64,000 bases of DNA. Source: Delphinus delphis (Eukaryota > Chordata > Mammalia > Artiodactyla > Delphinidae). This document shows, in pieces, positions 15,301-27,300 of this stretch. The stretch covers positions 14,811,958 through 14,875,957 of the forward strand of contig NC_082694.2 of assembly GCF_949987515.2 (NCBI RefSeq). Direction: 5' to 3'. Numbering within the stretch: the stretch's first letter is position 1; the number at the start of each line of letters is the position of its first letter. Under the pieces are notes generated by a model. The model had not been told where the DNA came from. It worked only from the letters and a program-made list of their open reading frames with translations, and ran no database searches. A program made the position numbers and the translations under genes.

Positions 15301-18300
15301 GCTTCACAGGTGAATTCTATCAAACATTTAGAGAAGAGCTAACACCTATCCTTCTCAAACTCTTCCAAAATATAGCAGAGGGAGGAACACTCCCCAACTC
15401 ATTCTACGAGGCCACCATCACCCTGATACCAAAACCAGACAAAGACGTCACAAAAAAAGAAAACTTCAGGCCAATATCTCTGATGAACACAGATGCAAAA
15501 ATCCTCAACAAAATACTAGCAAACAGAATCCAACAGCACATTAAAAGGATTATACACCATGATCAAGTAGGGTTTATTCCAGGAATGCAAGGATTCTTCA
15601 ATATACGCAAATCAATCAATGTGATACACCATATTAACAAATTGAAGGAGAAAAACCATATGGTCATCTCAAGAGATGCAGAAAAAGCTTTTGACAAAAT
15701 TCAACACACATTTATGATAAAAACTCTCCAGAAAGTGGGCATAGAGGGAACCTATCTCAACATAATAAAGCCCATGTAAGACAAACCCACAGCCAACGTC
15801 GTTCTAAATGATGAAAAACTGAAACCATTTCTCAGGGCAACAAGACAAGGTTGCCCATTCTCACCACTATTATTCAACATAGTTTTGGATGTTTTGGCCA
15901 CAGTAATCAGAGAAGAAAAAGAAATAAAAGGAATCCAAATCAGAAAGGAAGTAAAACTGTCACTTTTTGCAGATGACATGATACTATGCATAGAGAATCC
16001 TAAAGATGCTACCAGAAAACTACTAGAGCTAATCAATGAATGTGGTAAAGTAGCAGGATACAAAATTAACACACAGCAATCTCTTGCATTCCTATACACT
16101 AATGATGAAAAATCTGAAAGAGAAATTAGGGAAACACTCCCATTTACCATTACAATGAAAAGAATAAAATACTTAGGAATAAACCTACCTAAGAAGACAA
16201 AAGACCTGTATGCAGAAAACTGTAAGACACTGATGAAAGAAATTCAAGATGATACAAACAGATGGAGACATATACTATGTTCTTGGATTGGAAGAATCAA
16301 CACTGTGAAAATGACTCTACTACCCAAAGCAATCTACAGATTCAATGCAATCCCTATCAAATTACCAATGGTATTTTTCGCAGTACTAGAACCAAAAATT
16401 GCACAACTTGGGGATTCCCTGGTGGTGCAGTGGTTGAGAGTCCGCCTGCCGATGCAGAGGTTGCAGGTTTGGTGCCCCGGTCGGGAAGATCCCACATGCC
16501 GCGGAGCGGCTGGGCCCATGAGCCATGGCCGCTGAGCATGTACGTCCGGAGCCTGTGCTCCGCAATGGGAGAGGCCACAGCAGTGAGAGGCCTGCGTACC
16601 GCAAAAAATAATAATAATAATTTTAAAAATTGCACAACTTGTATGGAAACACAAAAGACCCTGAAGATCCAAAGCAATCTTGAGAAAGAAAAACAGAGCT
16701 GGAGGAATCAGGCTGCCAGACTTCAGACTATACTACAGAGCTACAGTAATCAAGACAGTATGGTACTGGCACAAAAACAGACATATAGATCAATGGAAAA
16801 GGATAGAAAGCCCAGAGTAAACCCATGCACATATGGTCAGCTTATCTTTGATAAAGGAGGCAAGAACATACAATGGAGAAAAGACAGCCTCTTCAGTAAG
16901 TGGTGCTGGGAAAACTGGACAGCTACATGTAAAAGAATGAAATTAGAACACTCCCTAACACCATACACAAAGATAAACTCAAAATGGATTAAAGACCTAA
17001 ATGTAAGGCCACTATAAAACTCTTAGAAGAAAACACAGGCAGAACACTCTATGACATAAATCACAGCAAGATCCCTTTTGACCCACCTCCTAGAGGAAAT
17101 GGAAATAAAATGGAAATAAAAACAAAAATAAAGAAATGGGACCTAATGAAACTTAAAAGCTTTTGCACAGCATAGGAAACCATAAACAAGACGAAAAGAC
17201 AACCTTCAGAATGGGAGAAAATATTTGCCAACAAAGTAACTGGCACAGGATTAATCTCCAAAGTATACAAGCAGCTCATGCAGCTCAATATCAAAAAAAC
17301 AAACAACCCAATCCAAAAATGGGCAGAAGACCTAAAAAGACCTTTCTCCAAAGAAGATATACAGATTGCCAACAAACACATGAAAGAATGCTCAACATCA
17401 TTAATCATTAGAGAAACGCAAATCAAAACTACCATGAGATATCACCTCACACTGGTCAGAATGGCCATTATCAAAAAATCTACAAACGATAAATGCTGGA
17501 GAGGGTGTGGAGAAAAGGGAGCCCTCTTGCACTGTTGGTGGGAATGTAAATTGATACAGCCACTATGGAGAACAGTATGGAGGTTCCTTAAAAAACTAAA
17601 AATAGAACTACCATACGACCCAGCAATCCCACTACTGGGCATATACCCTGAGAAAACCGTAATTCAAAAAGAGTCATGTACCACAATATTCATTGCAGCA
17701 CTATTTACAATAGCCAGGACATGGAAGCAACCTAAGTGTCCACTGACAGATGAATGGATAAAGAAGATGTGGCACGTATACACAATAGAATATTACTCAG
17801 CCATAAAAAGAAAAGAAATTGAGTTATTTGTAATGAGGTGGATGGACGTACAGTCTGTCATACAGAGTGCAGTCAGAAAGAGAAAAACAAATACCGTATG
17901 CTAACACATATATATGGAATCTCAAAAAAAAATATGGTTCTGATGAACCTAAGGTCAGGACAGGAATAAAGATACAGATGTAGAGAATGGACTTGAGGAC
18001 ACGGGGAGGGGGAAGGGTAAGCTGAGATGAAGTGAGAGAGTAGCATTGACAAATATACACTACCAGAAGTAAAATAGATAGCTAGTGGGAAGCAGCCGCA
18101 TAGCACAGGGAGATCAGCTCGGTACTTTGCGACCATCTAGATGGGTGGGATAAGAAGGGTAGGAGGGAGACGCAAGCAGGAGGCGATATGGGGATATACG
18201 TATGCATATAGCTGATTCACTCTGTTATACAGCAGAAACTAACACAACACTGTAAAGCAATTATACTCCAAAAAAGATGTTAAAAAAAAAATGGAAGTTT

Positions 18301-21300
18301 ATATTTTTAAGCTTCTTTGATTTAAAAAAAAAAAACCTGAAAAGGAGAATGAGAAGGAAAGAGTGTGTAATAAGATCTAGATTCCTAAATCCACAGATTA
18401 AAAAGTGTAATCTGTACTCTTTTCAGTTTTAGACTTACTGTTGCTAGGAGAAGAGTGAGAAAAGTACACTCTAGGGCCCAGGGTATCTCAGCTTTTCCCC
18501 AAATGGCTCACCTCCTGAAGTGAAAGAAGCGGCAAAACACGGGCGAGTCTTTCTGCTGCTCCTTATCCTTTCGGAGGCTGTCCAAGCGACACTCCCGGCA
18601 CTTGGGCAGCTGCGCAACGATGTTCACGCAAGAGTCGTCCTGCACAAAGGCCTCACCGCTCTGCTGCAGCTTCTTGAGTTTGGCTGGGTCTGTCAAAACC
18701 GACTTCCGGGATGGGGCTAGAAAAAAAGATGAAGGAAAATGGGACCTCAAATTTAAAAAGTCACATCAATATTTGACTGAATTCTATTCAAAAGGTCAGT
18801 TTTCCCAAAGGGAGAACTCCTCTTCTCAATTACTGGTTCAACTGTAGTAATTTCTAAAAATGGCTTAATAGAAGACAACTATCAGAACAATTGGAAGTTT
18901 TATTCTCTTTATAAAATACATCTCATTTGGTGAGTCCATTTGACAACTTAAAACCCCAGACCCACAATTCCAAGTTAGTGCATACCTCTATTCACAACCC
19001 TAGATAAGAAGAACGCTTCAGCAGAGGACCGTGCGGGAGTCAACTGTGTCAGTTTTCACACTCAAAAAAACTGGTTTGAGATGTGTTTTCCAAAGCATTC
19101 TGCAAAAGCTAACCATTCCAAACGTCACAGGCCCCCTGGCCTATAAGAGTGATCCCCTAAATGCTTCTAGGAGATGCCACTTGACCCTTGACATATCTTC
19201 TATTTCCTTCACACATATGTTCCATTCAAGATTAAGAGCATTGGCTAAAGAGAGGATTTTGATTCTAAGTAAATGCATGTTTTAAGTTTTAACTTGTAAT
19301 GGGCAGGTGAACTTGAAAGGAAAAGTTAAGATGGTTTTTAAGAAAAAGGGAGACAAAAATAGAGATGCAACATTAAAGAGCAACCACTGTGTCAGACCAA
19401 ATAACATAGAAAGGAATCCATTTCTATGTCAAGAGCCTTAAGGTATACAGTGGGCCCTCTACATCCGTGGGTTCAACCAACCATGGATTCAAAATACTAC
19501 ACGACCTGTGGTCGGCTGAATCCGCAGATGCAGAACCTGCAGATGGGAATGGGAAGGCTAACTGTAGGGGACTGGTGCATTTTGGGTATCCACAGGGGGT
19601 ACTGGAACTGATCCCTCTCAGATACTGTGGGACTGTATTTCATATAAAACCGACAGAAGGTGGCGGAGGGGAAGATGGCGGAAGAGTAAGAGGTGGAGAT
19701 CACCTTCCTCCCCACAAATACACCAGAAATACATCTACACGTGGAGCAACTCCTACAGAACCTACAGAACACCTACTGAATGCTGGCATAAGACCTCAGA
19801 CCTCCCAAAAGGCAACAAACTCCCCATGTACCTGGGTAGGGCAAAAGAAAAAAAGAAAAAACAGAGGCAAAAGAATAGGGACGGCACCTGCACCAGTGGG
19901 AGGGAGCTGTGAAGGAGAAAGGTTTCTACACACTAGGAAGCCCCTTCGCGGGCAGAGACTGCGGGAGGTGGAGGGGGGAGCTTCGGAGCCGCGGAGGAGT
20001 GCACAGCAACAGGGGAGCGGAGGGCAAAGCGGGGAGATTCCCGCACAGAGGATCGGTGCCGACCGACACTCACCAGCCCGAGAGGCTTTGTCTGCTCACC
20101 CGCCGGGGCGGACGGGGCTGCGAGCTGAGGCTTGGGCTTTGGTCCGAGCGCAGGGAGAGGACTGGGGTTGGCGGCTTGAACATAGCCTGAAGGGGTTAGT
20201 GCACCACGGCTAGCCGGGAGGGAGTCCGGGGAAAAGTCTGCACCTGCCGAAGAGGCAAGAGACTTTTTCTTCCCTCTTTGCTTCCTGGTGCGCGAGGAGA
20301 GGGGTTTAAGGGCGCTGCTTAAAGGAACTCCAGAGACCGGGGCGAGCCGTGGCTAAAAGCGCGAACCCCAGAGATGGGCGCGAGCCACGGCTAAAAGCGC
20401 GGACCCCAGAGACGGGCGGGAGACGCTAAGGCTGCTTCTGCCGCCACCAAGAAGCCTGTGTGCGAGCACAGGTCCCTATCCACACCCCTCTTCCGGGGAG
20501 CCTGTGCAGCCCTCCACTGCCAGGTTCCCGGGATCCAGGGACAACTTTCCCGGGAGAACGCACGGCGCGCCTCAGGCTGGTGCAACGTCATGCAGGCCTC
20601 TGCCGCCGCAGGCTCGCCCCGCACGCCGTGCCCTTCCCTCTCCCCCGGCCTGAGTGAGCCTAGCCCCCCAATCAGCGGCTCCTTTAACCCCGTCCTGTCT
20701 GAGCAAAAAACAGACGCCCTCCAGCGACCTACACGCAGAGGCGGGGCCAAATCCAAAGCTGAGCCCCTGTGAGCTGTGAGAACGAAGAAGAGAAAGGGAA
20801 ATCCCTCCCAGCAGCCTCAGAAGCAGCGGATTAAAGCTCCACAATCAACTTGATGTACCCTGCGTCTGTGGAATGCATGAATAGACAACGAGTCATCCCA
20901 AATTGAGGAGGTGGACTTCGAGAGCAAGATCTATTTTTTCTCCTTTTCTTCTTCTTGTGAGTGTGTATGCTTCTGTGTGAGATTTTGTCTGTATAGCTTT
21001 GCTTCCACTATTTGTCCTAGGGTTCTATCCGTCTGTTTTTTGTTTTTTTTTAAATTTTTTTCTTAATAATTAATTTTAATAACTTTATTATACTTTACCT
21101 TCTTTCTTTCTTTCCTTTCTTTTCCTTCCTTCCTTCCTTCCCTCCTTCCCTCCTTTAGACAACGAATCATCCCAAATTGAGGAGGTGGACTTTGAGAGCA
21201 AGATTTATGATTTTTTCCCCTTTACCTCTTTTTGTGAGGGTGTATGTGTATGCTTCTGTGTAAGATTTTGTCTGTATACCTTTGCTTCCACCATTTGTCC

Positions 21301-24300
21301 TAAGGTTCTATCCGTCCCCCTTTTTTTCCTAAATAATTATTTTTTAATTTAATAACTTTATTATACTTTATTTTACTGTATCTTTTCTTTTTTCCTTCCT
21401 TCCTTCTCTCCTTCCTTCCTTCCTCCATCCCTCCCTCCTTTCTTTCCTTCTTTCCTTCTTTCTTTCTTTCTTCCTTCCTTCCTTCCCTTCTTTTTTTCTT
21501 CCTTCCTTCCTTCCCTTCTTTTTTTCTTCCTACTTCTACTAATTCTTTCTCTCTACTTTTTCTCCCTTTTATTCTGAGCCGTGTGGATGAAAGGCTCTTA
21601 GTGCTGCAGCCAGGAGTCAGTGCTGTGCCTCTGAGGTGGGAGAGCCAACTTCAGGACACTGGTCAACAAGAGACCTCCCAGCTCCACATAATATCAAGTG
21701 GCGAAAATCTCCCAGAGATCTCCATCTCAACACCAGCACCCAGCTTCACTCAATGACCAGCAAGCTACAGTGCTGGACAACCTATGCCAAACAGCTAGCA
21801 AAACAGGAACACAACCCCACCCATTAGCAGAGAGGCTGCCTAAAACCATAATAAGTCCACAGGCACCCCAAAACACACCACCAGACGTGGACCTGCCCAC
21901 TAGAGAGACAAGATCCAGCCTCATCCACCAGAACACAGGCACTAGTCCCCTCCACCAGGAAGCCTACACAACCCACTGAACCAACCTTAGCCACCGGAGA
22001 CAGACATCAAAAACAACGGGAACTACGAACCTGCAGCCTGCAAAAAGGAGACCCCAAACACAGTAAGATAAGCAAAATGAGAAGACAGAAAAACACACAG
22101 CAGATGAAGGAGCAAGATAAAAATGCACCAGACCTAACAAATGAAGAGGAAATAGGCATTCTACCTGAAAAAGAATTCAGAATAATGATACTAAAGATGA
22201 TCCAAAATCTTGGAAATAGAATGGACAAAATGCAAGAAACATTTAACAAGGACCTAGAAGAACTAAAGATGAAACAAACAATGAAGAACAACACAATAAA
22301 TGAAATGAAAAAGACTCTAGATGAGATCAATAGCAGAATAACTGAGGCGGAAGAACGGATAAGTGACCTGGAAGATAAAATAGTGGAAATAACTACTGCA
22401 GAGCAGAATAGAGAAAAAAGAATGAAAAGAACTGAGGACAGTCTCAGAGACCTCTGGGATAACATTAAACGCACCAACATTTGAATTATAGGGGTTCCAG
22501 AAGAAGAAGAGAAAAAGAAAGGGACTGAGAAAATTCTTGAAGAGATTATAGTTGAAAACTTCCCTAATATGGGAAAGGAAATAGTTAATCAAGACCAGGA
22601 AGCACAGAGAGTCCCATACAGGATAAATCCAAGGAGAAATACGCCAAGACACATATTAATCAAACTGTCAATAATTATATACAAAGAAAGCATATTAAAA
22701 GCAGCAAGCGAAAAACAACACACAAGGGAATTCCCATAAGGTTAACAGTTGATCTCTCAGCAGAAACTCTGAAAGCCAGAAGGGAGTGGCAGGACATACT
22801 GAAAGTGATGACGGAGAAAAACCTGCAACCAAGATTACTCTACCCAGCAAGGATCTCATTCAGATTTGATGGAGAAATTAAAACCTTTACAGACAAGCAA
22901 AAGCTGAGAGAGTTCAGCACCACCAAACCAGCTTTACAACAAATGCTAAAGGAACTTCTCTAGGCAAGAAACACAAGAGAAGGAAAAGACCTATAATAAT
23001 GAACCCAAAACAATTTAGAAAATGGGAATAGGAACATACCAATAATTACCTTAAATGTAAATGGACTAAATGCTCCCACCAAAAGACACAGATTGGCTGA
23101 ATGGATACAAAAACAAGACCCTTATATATGCTGTCTACAAGAGACCCACTTCAGACCTAGAGACACATACAGACTGAAAGTAAGGGGATGGAAAAAGATA
23201 TTCCATGCAAATGGAAACCAAAAGAAAGCTGGAGTAGCAATTCTCATATCAGACAAAATAGACTTTTGGAATAGACTATTACATGAGACAAAGAAGGACA
23301 CTACATAATGATCAAGGGATCGATCCAAGAAGAAGATATAACAATTGTAAGTATGTATGCACCCAACATAGGAGCACCTCAATACGTAAGGCAAATACTA
23401 ACAGCCATAAAAGGGGAAATCGACAGTAACACATTCATATTAGGGGACTTTAACACCCCACTTTCACCAATGGATAGATCATCCAAAATGAAAATAAATA
23501 AGGAAACACAAGCTTTAAATGATACATTAAACAAGATGGACTTAATTGATATTTATAGGACACTCCGTCCAAAAACAACAGAATACACTTTCTTCTCAAG
23601 TGCTCATGGAACATTCTCCAGGACAGATCATATCTTGGGTCACAAATCAAGCCTTGGTAAATTTAAGAAAATTGAAATCGTATCAAGTAGCTTTTCCGAC
23701 CACAACACTATGAGTCTAGATATCAATTACAGGAAAAAACCCGTAAAAAATACAAACACATGGAGGCTAAACAATACGCTACTAAATAACTGAGAGATCA
23801 CTGAGGAAATCAAAAAATAGCTAGAAACAAATGACAATAAAACAGGACAACCCAAAACCTATGGGATGCAGCAAAAGCAGTTCTAAGAGGGAAGTGTATA
23901 GCAATACAAGCCCACCTTAAGAAGCAGGAAACATCTCGAATAAACAACCTAACCTCACACCTAAAGCAATTAGAGAAAGAAGAACAAAAAACCCCCAAAG
24001 TTAGCAGAAGGAAAGAAATCATAAAAATCAGATCAGAAATAAATGAAAAAGAAATGAAGGAAACAATAGCAAAGATCAATAAAACTAAAATCTGGTTCTT
24101 TGAGAAGATAAACAAAATAGATAAACCATTAGCCAGACTCATCAAGAAAAAAAGGGAGAAGACTCAAATCAATAGAATTAGAAATGAAAAAGGAGAAGTA
24201 ACAACTGACACTGCAGAAATAAAAAAGATCATGAGAGATTACTACAATCAACTCTATGCCAATAAAATGGACAACCTGGAAGAAATGGACAAATTCTTAG

Positions 24301-27300
24301 AAATGCACAACATGCCAAGACTGAATCAGGAAGAAATAGAAAATATCAACAGACCAATCACAAGCACTGAAATTGAAACTGTGATTAAGAATCTTCCAAC
24401 AAACAAAAGCCCAGGACCAGATGGCTTCACAGGCAAATTCTATCAAACATTTAGAGAAGAGCTAACACCTATCCTTCTCAAACTCTTCCAAAATATAGCA
24501 GAGGGAGGAACACTCCCAAATTCATTCTATGAGGCCACCATCACCTTGATACCAAAACCAGACAAGGATGTCACAAAGAAAGAAAACTACAGGCCAATAT
24601 CACTGATGAACATAGATGCAAAAATCCTCAACAAAATACTAGCAAACAGAATCCAACGGCACATTAAAAGGATCATACACCATGATCAAGTGGGGTTTAT
24701 TCCAGGAATGCAAGGATTCTTCAATATACACAAATCTATCAATGTGATAAACCATATTAACAAATTGAAGGAGAAAAACCATATGATCATCTCAATAGAT
24801 GCAGAGAAAGCTTTCGACAAAATTCAACACCCATTTATGATAAAAACCCTGCAGAAAGTAGGCATAGAGGGAACTTCCCTCAACATAATATAGGCCATAT
24901 ATGACAAACCCACAGCCAACATCATCCTCAATGGTGAAAAACTGAAAGCATTTCCACTAAGATCAGGAACAAGACAAGGGTGCCCACTCTCACCACTCTT
25001 ATTCAACATAGTTTTGGAAGTTTTAGCCACAGCAATCAGAGAAGAAGAGGAAATAAAAGGAATCCACATCGGAAAAGAAGAAGTAAAGTTGTCACTGTTT
25101 GCAGATGACATGATACTATACATAGAGAATCCTAAAGATGCCACCAGAAAACAACTAGAGCTAATCAATGAATGTGGTAAAGTAGCAGGATATAAAATTA
25201 ATGCACAGAAATCTCTGGCATTCCTATACACTAAGGATGAAAAATCTGAAAGTGAAATCAAGAAAACACTACCATTTACCATTGCAACAAAAAGAATAAA
25301 ATATCTACGCTAAACCTACCTAAGGAGACAAAAGACCTGTATGCAGAAAATTATAAGACACTGATGAAAGAAATTAAAGATGATACAAATAGATGGAGAG
25401 ATATACCATGTTCTTGGGTTGGAAGAATCAACATTGTGAAAATGACTCTACTATCCAAAGCAATCTATAGATTCAATGCAATCCCTATCAAACTACCACT
25501 GGCATTTTTCACAGAACTAGAAAAAAACATTTCACAATTTGTATGGAAACACAAAAGACCCCGAAGAGCCAAAGCAATCTTGAGAATGAAAAACGGAGAT
25601 GGAGGAATCAGGCTCCCTGACTTCGGACTATACTACAAAGATACAGTAATCAAGACAGTATGGTACTGGCACAAAAACAGAAAGATAGATCGATGGAACA
25701 GGATAGAAAGCCCAGAGATAAACCCACACACATATGGTCACCTTATCTTTGATAAAGGAGGCAGGAATGTACAGTGGAGAAGGGACAGCCTCTTCAATAA
25801 GTGGTGCTGGGAAAACTGGACAGGTACATGTAAAAGTATGAGGTTAGATCACTCCATAAAACCATACACAAAAATAAGCTCAAAATGGATTAAAGACCTA
25901 AATGTAAGGCCAGAAACTATCAAATTCTTAGAGGAAAACATAGGCAGAACACTCTATGACATAAATCACAGCAAGATCCTTTTTGACCCACCTCCTAGAG
26001 AAATGGAAATAAAAACAAAAATAAACAAATGGGACCTAATGAAACTTCAAAGCTTTTGCACAGCAAAGGAAACCATAAACAAGACCAAAAGACAACCCTC
26101 AGAATGGGAGAAAATATTTGCAAATGAAGCAACTGACAAAGGATTAATCTCCAAAATTTCAAGCAGCTCATGCAGCTCAATAACAAAAAAACAAACAACC
26201 CAATCCAAAAATGGGCAGAAGACCTAAACAGACATTTCTCCAAAGAAGATATACAGACTGCCAATAAACACATGAAAGAATGCTCAACATCATTAATCAT
26301 TAGAGAAATGCAAATCAAAACTACAATGAGATATCATCTCACACCAGTCAGAATGGCCATCATCAAAAAATCTAGAAACAATAAATGCTGGAGAGGGTGT
26401 GGAGAAAAGGGAACACTCTTGCACTGCTGGTGGGAATGTGAATTGGTTCAGCCACTATGGAGAACAGTATAGAGGTTCCTTAGAAAACTACAAATAGAAC
26501 TACCACATGACCCAGCAATCCCACTACTGGGCATATACCCTGAGAAAACCAAAATTCAAAAAGAGTCATGTACCAAAATGTTCATTGCGGCTCTATTTAC
26601 AAAAGCCCGGAGATGGAAACAACCTAATTGCCCATCATCGGATGAATGGATAAAGAAGATGTGGCACATATATACAATGGAATATTACTCAGCCATAAAA
26701 AGACACGAAATTGAGCTATTTGTAATGAGGTGGATAGACCTAGAGTCTGTCATACAGAGTGAAGTCAGAAAGAGAAAGACAAATACCGTATGCTAACACA
26801 TATATATGGAATTTAAGAAAAAAAATGTCATGAAGAACCTAGGGGTAAGACAGGAATAAAGACACAGACCTACCGGAGAACGGACTTGAGGATATGGGGA
26901 AGGGGAAGGGTGAGCTGTGACAGGGCGAGAGACAGGCATGGACATATATACACTAACAAACGTAAGGTAGATAGCTAGTTGGAAGCAGCCGCATGGCACA
27001 GGGATATCGGCTCGGTGCTTTGTGACTGCCTGGATGGGTGGGATAGGGAGGGTGGGAGGGAGGGAGACGCAAGAGGGAAGAGATATGGGAACATATGTAT
27101 ATGTATAACTGATTCACTTTGTTATAAAGCAGAAACTAACACACCATTGTAAAGCAATTATACCCCAATAAAGATGTTTAAAAAAAAAAAAAACCCGACA
27201 GAAAAGACCTTTTCTCGGGGTCCAAGGGAGCTGAGAAGAGGAAAGTTGATTCTTAGGCAAACAAAAAACAAAAACACAACTTCTGGGGACCCAGTCAAGA

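Larger units (their letters stand above)
12579..18291 (+). mobile_element. L1 retrotransposon copy A, near full length, inactive
   Basis: The order is a partial 5'UTR, ORF1 (from 12961), ORF2 (from about 13917), a 3'UTR ending 'tccaaaaaagatgtt' and a short poly-A. Candidate target duplications are aaaaatagaacttta at 12564-12578 and aaaaatggaagttta at 18287-18301 (13 of 15 matching), which indicate an older insertion. It lies in KDM3A intron 11, antisense to the gene. A CHR SINE interrupts ORF2. It encodes no intact protein. Confidence 0.9.
19659..27190 (+). mobile_element. L1 retrotransposon copy B, full length (7.5 kb), inactive
   Basis: It starts with the cetartiodactyl L1 5' end 'ggaggggaagatggcggaag' and has a GC-rich 5'UTR, a pyrimidine-rich second half, ORF1, ORF2, a 3'UTR and poly-A. 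Target duplications are aaaaccgacagaa (19646-19658) and aaacccgacagaa (27191-27203), with one mismatch, so it is probably younger than copy A. It is antisense to KDM3A in intron 10. Stops and frameshifts disable both ORFs. Confidence 0.94.

Noticed and set aside
19467..20213. A 248-codon plus-strand open frame
   Set aside because: It crosses the boundary of a Tigger-type element and the L1 5'UTR, and is open because the region is GC-rich. It does not resemble any protein.
20391..20844. Several GC-rich open frames on both strands
   Set aside because: All are inside the L1 copy B 5'UTR; overlapping frames on both strands reflect lack of stops in GC-rich DNA.
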